A DNA stretch of 64,000 nt from Bacteroides rodentium JCM 16496 (lineage in GTDB: Bacteria > Bacteroidota > Bacteroidia > Bacteroidales > Bacteroidaceae). A program made the position numbers and the translations under genes. Shown here one piece after another: positions 35,979-45,863 of the stretch. The notes beneath the pieces were generated by a model. The model was not told the DNA's origin. It saw only the letters and a program-made list of their open reading frames with translations, and made no database searches. The stretch covers positions 152,489-216,488 of the forward strand of contig NZ_BAKJ01000001.1 in NCBI RefSeq assembly GCF_000614125.1, written 5' to 3'. Numbering within the stretch: position 1 is the stretch's first letter; every line of letters starts with the position of its first letter.

Positions 35979-38900
35979 TTAGAACGTCAGATTAAATCCG
36001 AACGTATAAACCGCCGGCATCGGATAACTGCCGTCGTCCACCCCGAAAGCGATGGCCGAGCCGCCCAGTTCCGGGGTATATCCGGTGTTGTGCTTCCAGG
36101 TCTTCAGGTTCTGTATGTTCACGTAGAGCTTCAGTGCCTGCATGCCTATCTTCGAAATCAGTGCCTTGTCGAAGTTGTATGCCAGCGACACGTTGCGGAT
36201 GCGGAAGAAGGAGCCGTCCTCTATGTAATACTCGGAGTTCAGATTGTTGATGGTATGCTTGGTGTTCAGCAGTGGCTGGGTGTTGCTGGTACCCTCGCCG
36301 TGCCAGCGGTCCATGCGTTGCTCCATGAAGTTGAACTGGCTCCAGTTGTAGTTGTCCCAGGTGCGGTAAATCTGATTGCCGCCCTGTCCCATCATGTCTA
36401 CTGCCAGCTCCCAGTTCTTATAGCCCAGTCCGAGCGTGAAGCCGTAGGTGATGTCGGGGGTGGGGTTACCAATCATCGTACGGTCTGCCGTGGTGATTTC
36501 TCCGTCACCGTTCACGTCGCGGAACTTCAGGTCGCCCGGGGTGACGGTTGCCAGTGTGTTCTTGGGAGAACGGTCAATCTCCTCCTGGGTCTGGTAGACG
36601 CCTTCCACCTTGTAGCCGTAGAAGTAGCCGATGGGGTATCCTGCCATGGTGTAGCTCTGCTGCTTGTCTCCGGCTATGATGGAGTAGCCTTCCTGCACGA
36701 GGCTCAGTACCTTGTTCTTGATGGTGGCAAGGTTCATACCGATGTTGTAGTTCCAGTCGCCTATTTGGTCGCGCCAGCTCAAGGCAAGCTCTACGCCCGA
36801 ATTCTCGATGGAGCCGAGGTTGCCGATACCCGGTACGGTGCCCGAGATGCCCGGCACTTCGGCCAGCAGGTCTTTGGTTTTCTTCTTGTAGTACACCCCT
36901 TCAAAGTGCAGGCGGTTGCGGAGGAAGTTGGCTTCTGCACCGGCTTCCCATGCTTCTACCTTCTCCCAGCGCAGTTTGGGGTTGGGCAGGTAGGCAAGCT
37001 GGTAGCCCGGATAGATGGCGGACGGGGTGCCGAACACGGCGGAGTAGGCATTCGTCAGCAACGGTTCGGCGGGATAGGCACGGTCCAGGTTCTGGTTGCC
37101 CAGTGTGCCCCATGAGCCTTTCAGTTTCAGCATGTCCAGCCAGGTGATGTCCTTCATCCATGCCTCCTCGCTCATCAGCCAGCCCAGGCCGACGGAGTAG
37201 AAGTTCTGCCATTGGTTGCCGGTGTAGGAAAAGGCGGAGGAGCCGTCCCGGCGGTAGGAGCCGTTGAACAAGTACTTGCCCTTGTAGTTGTAGAGGATAC
37301 GTGCCAGTACGGACACGGTGGAACGTTCCCACTGCGTGCTGCCGTTGGTGGCGGTGGCTGCGTCGCCTATGCTGACATACCATTTGTCGGGATTGTCCGG
37401 AATGACCAGGCCTACCCCTTGGGTACGGGCGCCGTTCAGATTCTCGAGCTTGTTGTAGTAGGTGGTGAAACCGGCGGTAGCGTCAGGCTGTGGTCGCCCC
37501 AGGAGTTGGTGTAGGTCAGCAGATAGTCGCTCTGTACCTTCATTTCAGTCTCTTTGGCTTGGGACACTCCGGTCTTGCCGTTGCCCAGCGTGGCTATGTC
37601 TCCCTCGACGCTTGCGTCATACACCTGGATAACCGGGGTGTACGTCCGCGTGCTGTTCGAGGCATAGTCCAGGGAGAACATGGCCTTGAACTGGAAGTGT
37701 TTCAGGAAATCCCATTGGCCGTATACGTTGCCCGAGCCACGGTAGTTCTCGGCTTTCGTGGTATTCGCCTTCAGGTCCACGTCCACCATCGGGTTGTTCA
37801 TCTGTGCCTTCTGGAATCCGGGCAGTGAAGTGTAGAGGCCGTACTCGGAGTTGAATACATGCGCCACCGGAGCTGCGCGCAGGGCTGTAGCCACACTCTT
37901 CGTGTCGGCGGGCAGCATGCGTGCCCCGTTGAATTGGAAACCTACCTTGAGGTTGTCCGTCACTTTATAGTCGTTGCTGATGTTCAGCGTGATTTTGCTG
38001 TACTTCTCGTGCTTGATGTTGCCTTGCTCGTAAGCATAGCCCGCACCGAGATAGAAGCTGTTCTTGTCCGAGGCACCCGTGATGCTGATGTTGTTGTTGG
38101 TGATGAACCCGGTCTGGAAGATTTCATCCTGCCAGTTGGTGTTTCCCGTCCAGTCCGAGAAGTTGTATTCCGGGTTGCCTTCGTTCCTCAACTGTTCGTT
38201 GTACAGCAGTTTGAAACCTGCCGCATCCGTCAGTGCAATTTTGTCGGTGACGGACTTGAAACCGAACGAGCCGTTGATATTGACGCGTGTCTGTCCCTCT
38301 TTCGCCTTCTTGGTGGTGATGATAATCACACCGTTGGCACCGCGCACCCCGAAGATGGCGAGCGACGACGGGTCTTTCAGTATCTCCATGGATTCGATGT
38401 CCTGCGGATTCAGGAAGTTGATATTGTCGTTGAACAGTCCGTCCACCACATAGAGTGGCTTGTAGCCGTTGATGGAGTTTGTTCCGCGTACACGGATTTC
38501 CGGGTCGGAGCCTGCCTTGCCGGAGTTTATCACCTGCACGCCGGCAATCTTGCCTTGCAGTGCGGATACGGGGTTGACCACCGGCTTGTTGGCGATTTCG
38601 TCGCCTTTAATGTTGGTGATGGAGCCCGTAAGGTCCCGCTTCTTGGCGCTGCCATAACCGATGACCACGGTTTCGGCCAGCATCTGCGAGTCGTCTTTCA
38701 TCTGGACGTTGATTACCGACTGGCTGCCTACCTTGACAGCTTGCTTCACCATGCCTACATAGGAAAAATCCAATGTGTTCTCCGGGGTGGCCTGGATGGA
38801 GTACCGGCCGTCTATGTCGGTAATCACGCCATTGGAGGTTCCCTGCACCAATACGGTGGCACCAATCAGCGGGTCACCCAGGGCATCGGTCACGGTACCG

Positions 38901-39013
38901 GTTACTGTTTTCTCCTGCGCCGATGCGGCGACACTTGCCAGCAGGCACACCGTCAGAAACAGGTTTCTCAGTCTTCCGGTTTTCTTCTTGGGAAGGTTTA
39001 GGTTCTTCTTCAT
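35979..39013 (-). CDS. SusC/RagA-family TonB-linked outer-membrane transporter (glycan locus 2), frameshifted
   Basis: About 1011 residues after repair. Signal sequence to about residue 33, a carboxypeptidase-regulatory-like domain (TVTGTVTDALGDPLIGATV), a TonB box region (LAETVVIGYGSAKKRDLTG), a plug with GVQVINSGKAGSDPEIRVRG and LYVVDGLFNDNINFLN, and a barrel ending in VYTFGFNLTF. Frames 39013-37436 and 37316-35979 join near 37480, where a lost G restores LTLTAGFTTYYNKLENL. It is first in a SusC-SusD-GH3-GH144 order and should import the beta-glucan fragments. It resembles the SusC of locus 3 only moderately (about 40 percent by eye), much less than the GH3 genes resemble each other. Confidence 0.94.
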
Positions 39014-39144
39014 TGCATTGATTTTTTAGTGGATAAATCATTCAGTTTTCTCCTCTGAACAATCAAAATGCAAAAAAGATTTGCTTCTTTTTTAAATCTG
39101 TGCCTTTTAACACAAACTTTCTTCTTAATTTGCAGGAGTCTGTG

Positions 39145-39257
39145 TTGTACCTCTACGGAAATGTGTTATCTTTGCCAAAAAAGCGAAGACAGGCTGCACC
39201 TCAGCATAAAAAATGAACGAGTTCATTTTATTCTGCATTCGGTTTGCACTATCTTTG
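39145..39257 (+). promoter_or_regulatory. Two tandem promoters and a palindromic operator for the toxin-antitoxin genes
   Basis: Two copies of TATCTTTG (39167-39174 and 39250-39257) match the -7 consensus. The first has a GTTGT-type -33 about 18 bases upstream. The second has TTTA (39227-39230) exactly 19 bases upstream. A perfect 9+2+9 inverted repeat, AAAATGAACGAGTTCATTTT, covers 39210-39229 and overlaps that second -33 element, the expected place for an autoregulatory antitoxin operator. Confidence 0.6.
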
Positions 39258-39278
39258 CCGAAAAAGAAAGGATGTGAT

Positions 39279-39521
39279 ATGGATACCGCAGTTTTAAATG
39301 CAAACAGTTACTGGAATGTACTGAAGGACCTGAGCAATGAAGTTAAGCTCGATTTGATTGCCCGCTTGAGTAATTCCTTGCTTCATAAGGACAAGAAAGA
39401 CGAAATTTCGGCCAAGCGCTTTTATGGGGTGTGGAAAGATGCCGACTATCCGGCTGCGGATGATTTGAATGCCGACATCAAGTCTGCCCGTAAGTTTAAA
39501 GATGACATTGAAGCTTTCTGA
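39279..39521 (+). CDS. Putative antitoxin of a VapBC-like module
   Basis: Protein of 80 residues from ATG 39279; the open frame to 39213 runs across the palindrome and promoter and is not expected to be used. It starts MDTAVLNANSYWNVLKDLSNEVKLDLIARLS and has a C-terminal acidic/basic tail ending ARKFKDDIEAF, which could occupy the toxin active site. No ribbon-helix-helix signature is obvious, and family is not recognised with confidence. The assignment rests on its place four bases before a PIN-domain gene and on the palindrome overlapping its promoter. It lies alone between two glycan loci, on the opposite strand. Confidence 0.75.
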   Translation: MDTAVLNANSYWNVLKDLSNEVKLDLIARLSNSLLHKDKKDEISAKRFYGVWKDADYPAADDLNADIKSARKFKDDIEAF

Positions 39522-39525
39522 AGTG

Positions 39526-39936
39526 ATGGAAAAATACCTGCTTGATACGAATATCTGCATTTTCCTTTTGAGGGGAAAGTATGATGTGGATAAACGGATT
39601 GATGAAGTCGGTTTCACCAATTGCTATATTTCCGAAATAACGGTGGCTGAATTGAAGTACGGTGCAGAGCTGGGGCGCAAGCAAGGCCTGCATCAGCGGC
39701 AACTGGGGCTGGAAAAGTTCTTGGAAGTTATTCATATATTGCCCATAACGGGGGCTCTTGATTTGTTTGCTTCGGAAAAGGTGAGGCTTCGGTTGGCGGG
39801 TACTCCGGCCGATGATAATTTTGATTTACTGATAGGGTGTTCGGCCATAGGACATCAGATGGTCATGGTTACAGAGAACGTCAAGGATTTCAAGAATTTG
39901 TCGGGAATCAGGATTGAGAACTGGATTAAGAGGTAA
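39526..39936 (+). CDS. PIN-domain toxin (VapC family)
   Basis: Protein of 136 residues from ATG 39526. The PIN acidic residues are in place: Asp in YLLDTNICIFLLRG, Glu in ITVAELKYGAELG, Asp in DDNFDLLIGCSAIG and the final acidic/Asn residues in VTENVKDFKNL. VapC toxins are Mg-dependent ribonucleases that cut tRNA or rRNA; the target here is unknown. It starts four bases after the antitoxin stop, so the pair is translated together. The stop is followed by a strong hairpin. All catalytic residues appear present, so the toxin is predicted to be active. Confidence 0.9.
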   Translation: MEKYLLDTNICIFLLRGKYDVDKRIDEVGFTNCYISEITVAELKYGAELGRKQGLHQRQLGLEKFLEVIHILPITGALDLFASEKVRLRLAGTPADDNFDLLIGCSAIGHQMVMVTENVKDFKNLSGIRIENWIKR

Positions 39937-39977
39937 ATCGGAACTGCGTTGTTCAACGCAGCAACCTGATATAAAGT

Positions 39978-40009
39978 GAGGGCAGCCCGGTTTCTACCGG
40001 ACTGCCCTC
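39978..40009. terminator. Strong hairpin between VapC and GH3 (two-way terminator)
   Basis: GAGGGCAG-C-CCGGT pairs with ACCGG-A-CTGCCCTC across a TTCT loop. The two genes converge here, so it can stop transcripts from both directions. The flanks hold only short T or A runs. Confidence 0.8.
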
Positions 40010-40031
40010 TTACCTAAAAGCAAAACTATAC

Positions 40032-42321
40032 CTATTTCAACTCAAAACTTGTAGTCTTTACATCGCGGCTGTTGGGTCCAATCATTACATGGAACTCGCC
40101 GGGTTCGTATACATACTGTATGTCGTAGTTGTAGAACTTCAGCAATTCGGGGGTAATGGTGAAGGTCACCTGCTTGCTTTCGCCTTTCTTCAGGTGGATG
40201 CGCTCGAAGCCTTTCAGCTCTTTCACGGGGCGGGTAATGCTGCCCACCAGGTCGCGGATATAGAGCTGTACGATTTCATCTGCATCGTAGTTGCCCGTAT
40301 TGGTCACGGTTACGGAAGCGGTCAGCTTGCCGTCCGCATTCAGTTGCTTGGAGCTGAGCGTGATGTCACTGTACCGGAAGGTGGTGTAGCTCAAGCCATA
40401 GCCGAAAGGATACAGCGGGTCGTTGCTCACATCCAGGTAGTTGCTGCGGAACTTCTCAAACCATTTGCCTTCTTTCAGAGGACGACCTGTATTCTTGTGG
40501 TTGTATGCCATAGGCAACTGGCCCACATTCTGCGGGAAAGTGGTGGTCAGCTTACCGCTGGGGCAAACGTCTCCGAACACTACGTCGGCAATGGCGTCGG
40601 CAGCTTCACTACCTCCGAACCATACATTCAGGATGGCGGGAACATTTTCATTCTCCCAAGTCAGCACTACGGGACGTCCGGAGAACAATACCAGTACTAC
40701 GGGTTTGCCCGTTTTCAGCAATGCTTCCAGCAGGTGGCGCTGTGCGTCCGGCATTTCCAGTTCGGAACGGCTGCTGCTTTCACCACTCATTTCGGAAGAC
40801 TCGCCGAGGGCGGCTACAATGACATCGGCTTGTGCGGCTACTTTCAGGGCCTCGTCCAGCAGTTCTTGGTCATTGCTGCGGGGCAGTTCACGACCGAACA
40901 TCGTGGCGCGTGTCTGGTAGTCGGCATCGTACATCAGGTTGCTGCCTTGTGCATAGAGAATGTTGGCCTTGGAGCCGACAGAGTTCTTGAAACCTTCCAG
41001 CAAGGTGCTGTATTTGTCTGCTGTGGCTGCCACACTCCAAGTGCCCGGCATGTTGGCACGGGTGTTGGCAAGCGGGCCAATCAAGGCGATGTTGCCTTTG
41101 CGCTGCAAGGGCAGCAGGTTGTCCTGGTTCTTCAGCAGCACGAATGTCTCTGTGGCAATCTGGCGGGCAATGGAGCGGTGCTCGGGAGTGAACACTTCTT
41201 TTTCGGCACGCTTCACGTCACAGTATTTGTACGGATTGGCAAACAATCCCAGCTTGTATTTGGCCTCCAGGATGCGTCGGCAGGCTTTGTCAATGTCGGC
41301 CTCGGTCACTTTGCCTTCTTTCAGAGACTTTTCCAATGTGCCGATAAATCCGTCGGCTACCATGTCCATGTCTGTTCCGGCGGTCAGGGCACGTGCGGAT
41401 ACTTCCTGCAGGTCGCCGATTCCGTGGTCTATCATTTCGGAGATGGCTGTATAGTCTGTCACCACGAAGCCGTCGAAGCCCCATTGGTTGCGCAGTACGT
41501 CGGTCAGCAGCCAGTGGTTGGCAGTGGCGGGTACTCCGTCAATCTCATTGAAGGAGGTCATGGCGCTACCTACGCCGGCCTCTATGGCAGCCTTGTAGGG
41601 AGGGAAGTATTCGTTGAACATACGGTTGCGGCTCATATCCACCGTGTTGTAGTCGCGGCCGGCCTCTCCGGCACCATACAGTGCGAAGTGCTTTACGCAA
41701 GCCATTATCTCGTTGTTGGCACTCATATCCTTGCCTGATAACCGCGAATCATGGCTTGTGCAATGGCCGAACCCAGGAAGGGGTCTTCACCGTTGCCTTC
41801 GGATACACGTCCCCAACGGGCATCGCGGCAGATGTCCACCATCGGCTGAATGTCCAGCAGATACCGTCTGCACTCGACTCAATGGCGGCGATACGGGCCG
41901 ATTTCTCTACGGCCTCCATGTCCCAGCTGCACGAGAGTGCCAAGGGGATGGGGAATACCGTTTCGTAACCGTGAATCACGTCCATACCGAACAGCAAGGG
42001 GATTCCCAGGCGGCTGTTCTCTACAGCCAGTTTCTGTACTTCGCGGATGTTCTTCACCCCTTTCAGGTTGAACAGACCGCCGACTTCGCCGTTGCGGATT
42101 TTACCGGCAACGTCGCTGCTCTTGGCTTGTCCGGTGACGATGTTTCCCGTCACCGGCAGATTGAGCTGACCGATTTTCTCGTGCAGTGTCATTTTGCCCA
42201 TCAACTCCGTAATGAACTTGTCCATGTCCTGCGGAGTGCCTTGGAGTGTGCTTTCTTTGGGCGTTGCCGTCACGGTGAGGGCAGAGAAAGCCAAGGCTGC
42301 TAATAATGAGTATTTCTTCAT
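40032..42321 (-). CDS. GH3 beta-glucosidase (glycan locus 3), two frameshifts in this sequence
   Basis: About 763 residues after repair. Signal peptide 1-20 (cut near VTATP), then the GH3 barrel (KIGQLNLPVTGNIVTGQ), nucleophile Asp in GFVVTDYTAISEM, sandwich domain with GESSEMSGESSSRSE, and a C-terminal Fn3-like domain ending SRDVKTTSFELK. Frameshifts lie near 41845 (lost C, restoring FSPMVDICRDARWGRVSEG) and 41735 (lost G, restoring RGYQGKDMSANNEIM). It is roughly three-quarters identical by eye to the GH3 of locus 2 and lacks that gene's insert. With the GH144-like gene 13 bases upstream it should finish beta-1,2-gluco-oligosaccharide breakdown in the periplasm. Confidence 0.87.
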
Positions 42322-42334
42322 GATATATAGAAAA

Positions 42335-43738
42335 TTATTTAGATGCTATTTGTTGGAAGCCCAGCTTCTGCAGACCTTCCTGCACTTCGGGGCAGCTCAT
42401 GAAGAGTTTCCATAACAATCCGGTACGATAGTTCTCAATCATCGGGGCAATGGTGCACTGGTCGATGGCCAGATAGCGGGGCACCGTCCAATCACTTCCT
42501 TCGGAGAAGGCATCGTAGAAACCGTACTTGCCCCAAATCCAGTCGCCTTTGGCATAGAAATACTTCAGTGCACGCATGGATTCCTCCGGTGTGTAGGGGA
42601 AGCTGGACAAGGCTGCCGTCGGCGTGATGACGCCGTGGTCGTTGTCACCCGGGCAATGGGCTGCATAGCCTTTGGTAGAGTAGCTGGCTGTAAGTCCCCA
42701 GCAGTTCTCGCCGTAGCCTTTGAAGCCTTTTGGGTTCTCCACGCAGTAGCGGTAGTTGGAGAGGGCATGGTTGCGCACCACGTTCCAGTAGTTGGCATAG
42801 CGGTCACTGAGGTTGCGCGGGTCCAGACCGATGTGCGAGTATTGCGCCCAGAACAAGGGACCGCCCAGTTTCTCGGCTCCGTTGTGCTTCAGCTCCAGAG
42901 GCAGGCCGTAGGGGGCAGAGTCGGACTTGATGCCGCCGCCGCGTGCCCAGCCGTTGTGGTAGGCCGAAGCCGGAACGGGATAAGTAGGGGAGGAGGCTGC
43001 GAGCACATACACAATCAACGCTTCGTTGTAGCCTTCCAGCGGGAAGTTCATTTCCCAGTTGTATTCGGGAGACCAGTGCCAGTAGATGACGTCCTTGCCG
43101 TTCTGATACCAGCTGAACTCCATTTCCTTCCATAGTTGGTCAATTTTCTCTGCCAGTGCCTTTTCCTGCTCGTTGCCGTCACGGAAATACTGGCGTACGC
43201 AGAGCAGGCTCTGCATCAGGAAGCAGCTTTCCACCAGGTCGCCGCCATTGTCCTTTTGTCCGAAAGGCTTCACCTCTCCGGTCGGACCGTACAGCCAGTG
43301 GGGCCATACGCCGTGGAAGCGGTCGGCACGTTTCAGATAATCGGCAATTTGGGTCAGGCGCTTCACACCTTCGGCTCTGGGGATAAAGCCACGCTCTATG
43401 CCCACCAGCAGGCCGGCAACACCGAACCCGCTGCCACCGATGGTGACGACGCTCTGGTCTTTCTCGGGATATTCTCCGTCCAGGTGAATGCGTTCGCGTG
43501 CCAGTCCGGAGGTCGGTTCCGCACCGTCCCACATGTAGTTCAGATGTACCTTCTGGATATAGTCCAGCATTTCGTCATCCGAAGCGAATGATGCGGGACG
43601 TACTTCCTCTGTGTCGGGCTTTTCTTCATTTCCGTTTCCTTTCCCGCCTTCCTTCAGGTCGGAAGAGCAGGACGCGCAGCTCGCCAGTGTGGAAATCAGG
43701 AACAAAGCCAGCACATGTATCATTATTGGTTTTTTCAT
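42335..43738 (-). CDS. GH144-like beta-1,2-glucan hydrolase, lipoprotein (glycan locus 3)
   Basis: Intact protein of 467 residues. A lipobox (LISTLASC) near residue 21 makes it a lipoprotein. After an acidic linker (residues 30-55) comes the (alpha/alpha)6 domain with LNYMWDGAEPTSGLARERIH, GEVKPFGQKDNGGDLVESCF, VIYWHWSPEYNWEMNFPLEGYNE, GGPLFWAQYSHIGLDPR, CWGLTASYSTKGYAAHCPGDND and MIENYRTGLLWKLFMSCPEV. The family contains the GH144 endo-beta-1,2-glucanases known from Chitinophaga and Bacteroides. Together with the neighbouring GH3 gene and SusC/SusD pair this gives a full uptake and degradation set. Best template for repairing the broken copy at 30380-31710. Linkage specificity is inferred. 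Confidence 0.8.
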   Translation of the reverse strand: MKKPIMIHVLALFLISTLASCASCSSDLKEGGKGNGNEEKPDTEEVRPASFASDDEMLDYIQKVHLNYMWDGAEPTSGLARERIHLDGEYPEKDQSVVTIGGSGFGVAGLLVGIERGFIPRAEGVKRLTQIADYLKRADRFHGVWPHWLYGPTGEVKPFGQKDNGGDLVESCFLMQSLLCVRQYFRDGNEQEKALAEKIDQLWKEMEFSWYQNGKDVIYWHWSPEYNWEMNFPLEGYNEALIVYVLAASSPTYPVPASAYHNGWARGGGIKSDSAPYGLPLELKHNGAEKLGGPLFWAQYSHIGLDPRNLSDRYANYWNVVRNHALSNYRYCVENPKGFKGYGENCWGLTASYSTKGYAAHCPGDNDHGVITPTAALSSFPYTPEESMRALKYFYAKGDWIWGKYGFYDAFSEGSDWTVPRYLAIDQCTIAPMIENYRTGLLWKLFMSCPEVQEGLQKLGFQQIASK

Positions 43739-43755
43739 ATCTTTATTTCTTGTGT

Positions 43756-45854
43756 TTAATTTTTTGTCGTCTTACACAATGGAGAACGACCGTTTTCGTT
43801 CAGTGCCTCGATGGTGAAGTAATAGTCCGTATCCGCATCCAGCCCTCGGAAGTCATATTCTGTCTGTCCCAGTACCGTGATGGCATTGTACATCTTGTCT
43901 TCGGCAGTGCCGTAGTAGATGTTGTAGCCATAGGCGTTTGTCTCGGGCTGCCAGGAGATAAGGGCATTCCGGCGGTCTTTCCTGTCACGTTTCACGGTCA
44001 GCCCTTTCGCGGTTTGCGGAGCGTTACCGTCACCGTTTCCGAAGACGCGGAAGCCGGACAGAGCGACATTTCCCGTAGGCATGTGCACATTCTCGTATTT
44101 CAGATAGCGGGCACGCAGCGGCTCGTTAAGCTCGATATAGTCGTGCGGACAATCCCTGTCGCTGTCACTCTTGTCTATGACCAATGTCCATTCTTTTCCG
44201 TTTTCGGAAGCAAAGATACGGTATTGGTGATAAATATCCATGGCGCGGTTGTGCTGAACTGCCTTATGGTCGTAGAAATTCAACTGTACGGCGCGTATGT
44301 TCTTCGTACCGCCCAAGTCTATCCTGGCCCATTCGCGGGATTGCCGGAGCGTGCTGCCCAGTAGGTGCGCATACTTTCGTCCGTCAGGTTGGAAGCTGCG
44401 TGGATGCTGTCTGTGGAAGAAACTTCCACCGGCTTGCCGTAGGACAAGAGCATCCATCCCGTAAAGCGGTCTTCCGGGCTCTTTATATCCATCGGTTCCG
44501 CCCAGTTGGGGTAGTCACCGAAGGCAGTGGACGAATACATGACCCCATCCTTGTCGAAAGCCACCGGATAGAGACCGATGCGGCGTTCGAACTTGTACTT
44601 CAGGGAGAGCATGCAGGTGGCCACGTGCCAGTAATTGCCTTTCACGTCGCGGAACGTGCCTCCATGACCGGAACCTTGCACATAACCACCCGGCTTGTAG
44701 CACATCGGGTTGTGCTTCTGGTAGACAAACGGGCCCAGCGGGGAATCCGAAACATATACGCCGTCGGCATAGACTTTGAATTCAGTGCCCGGAGCACCAT
44801 ATTGGAAATAATATTTGTCATTGTGTTTGGTCATGTAAGCGCCCTCTGTGAATGGGCGGAGTGTCACTTCATCGTCATTGTTCATGCCGAAACGTTCCCA
44901 GCCGTGTTCTTCAGGGCGGAGCATCATGACATCGTGAATCTTGCTGATGGGGTAGAAATCATTCCGGTCCAGTTCTACCGCTTTCAAGGGATATTCATTG
45001 CTGGAGCCATAGTACAGATACAATCTGCCGTCGTCGTCCAGAAACAGACAAGGGTCCCACGAAGGAAGTACGTTCTTTTCGATGGCACGTCTGAAGCGTC
45101 CCGTTTTGGGATGCGTGCTGTACCACACGGCCAGACCTTCGTAGGTGGAGCCGGTATAGAACAGCGTGTCGCCGCTTACATAGGCGGCCGGCGCACACTG
45201 GTCATCGTCCGTAGGCTTGCGCTGGAAGCTGGCAGGAACGAAATCCCAATCCACCAGGTTCTTGGAATAATGAAAACCGCCCTGGTTGGTGGAGAACAGA
45301 AAATATTCTCCCTTGTATTCCACAGCCATCGGGTCGGCCGAGGAACGGAACGAACCGTTGGGGCGTACATTGTTGTTGAAAGGCTCGAAATTGTAGCTGA
45401 TGTTCATCGGATTGCAGAAGGTACGCGACAGAGGCGCCTGCGGGTCATACCACCGGGTTGCTTGGGCCGGACGGCGGACTGCGGCGGCCTTGTGTACCTC
45501 CTCTTCCATCATCACCTCAATATCGGTTTCATCCAGTGCAAGGACTCTGTCTACTATCTTCTTTCCGGGATAGTAGACGTACAGACGTACGTCGTTCTCT
45601 GCTCCTTTGATGGCAAAGCTGCCGTCTTGGGCGGTAGTGCTGTGCATGGGGCTGGCGAAGAACATGACTGTGGCGCCTGCGAGTGGCCGGCGGTTGGTGT
45701 CCAGTACGTGTCCTTTTACGATACGGTCTTGGGTCACAGTAATGTAGTAGTCGCTGACCTGCCCCTTCACAACTTTGATGGAATCGTCCGGGGTTGCCTT
45801 TGCCGCCAGGGCGGCAAAGGCTATTCCACAGCTGATTAGGATTTTTCTTATCAT
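43756..45854 (-). CDS. GH43-like five-bladed beta-propeller enzyme with discoidin-like and Fn3 domains, frameshifted
   Basis: About 699 residues after repair. Signal peptide 1-20, a carboxypeptidase-regulatory-like beta-sandwich (about 45-120, DRIVKGHVLDTNRRPLAGATV), then the propeller with GH43 acidic residues: Asp in RSSADPMAVEYKGEYF, Asp in LPSWDPCLFLDDDGRLYLYYG and Glu in FTEGAYMTKHNDKYYFQYG; then a F5/8-type-C-like domain and a Fn3-like domain (KGLTVKRDRKDRRNALISW). The join near 44339 loses a C (restoring GNPREWARIDLGG). GH43 usually acts on arabinose or xylose linkages, so its presence beside a beta-1,2-glucan pair is unexpected. All three candidate catalytic residues are kept. The activity is uncertain. 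Confidence 0.75.
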
Positions 45855-45863
45855 GATATAGGT

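Noticed and set aside
39213..39278. N-terminal extension of the antitoxin
   Set aside because: It overlaps the palindrome and both parts of the second promoter, so it cannot be translated from that promoter.
40089..41738. Long open frame (549 codons) on the plus strand across the GH3 gene
   Set aside because: It is antisense to a clear GH3 coding region, has no family similarity, and its Cys/His/Val-rich composition is typical of antisense translation in this codon usage.
44184..45839. Long open frame (551 codons) on the plus strand across the GH43-like gene
   Set aside because: Shadow of the minus-strand gene, with no recognisable domain or start signal.
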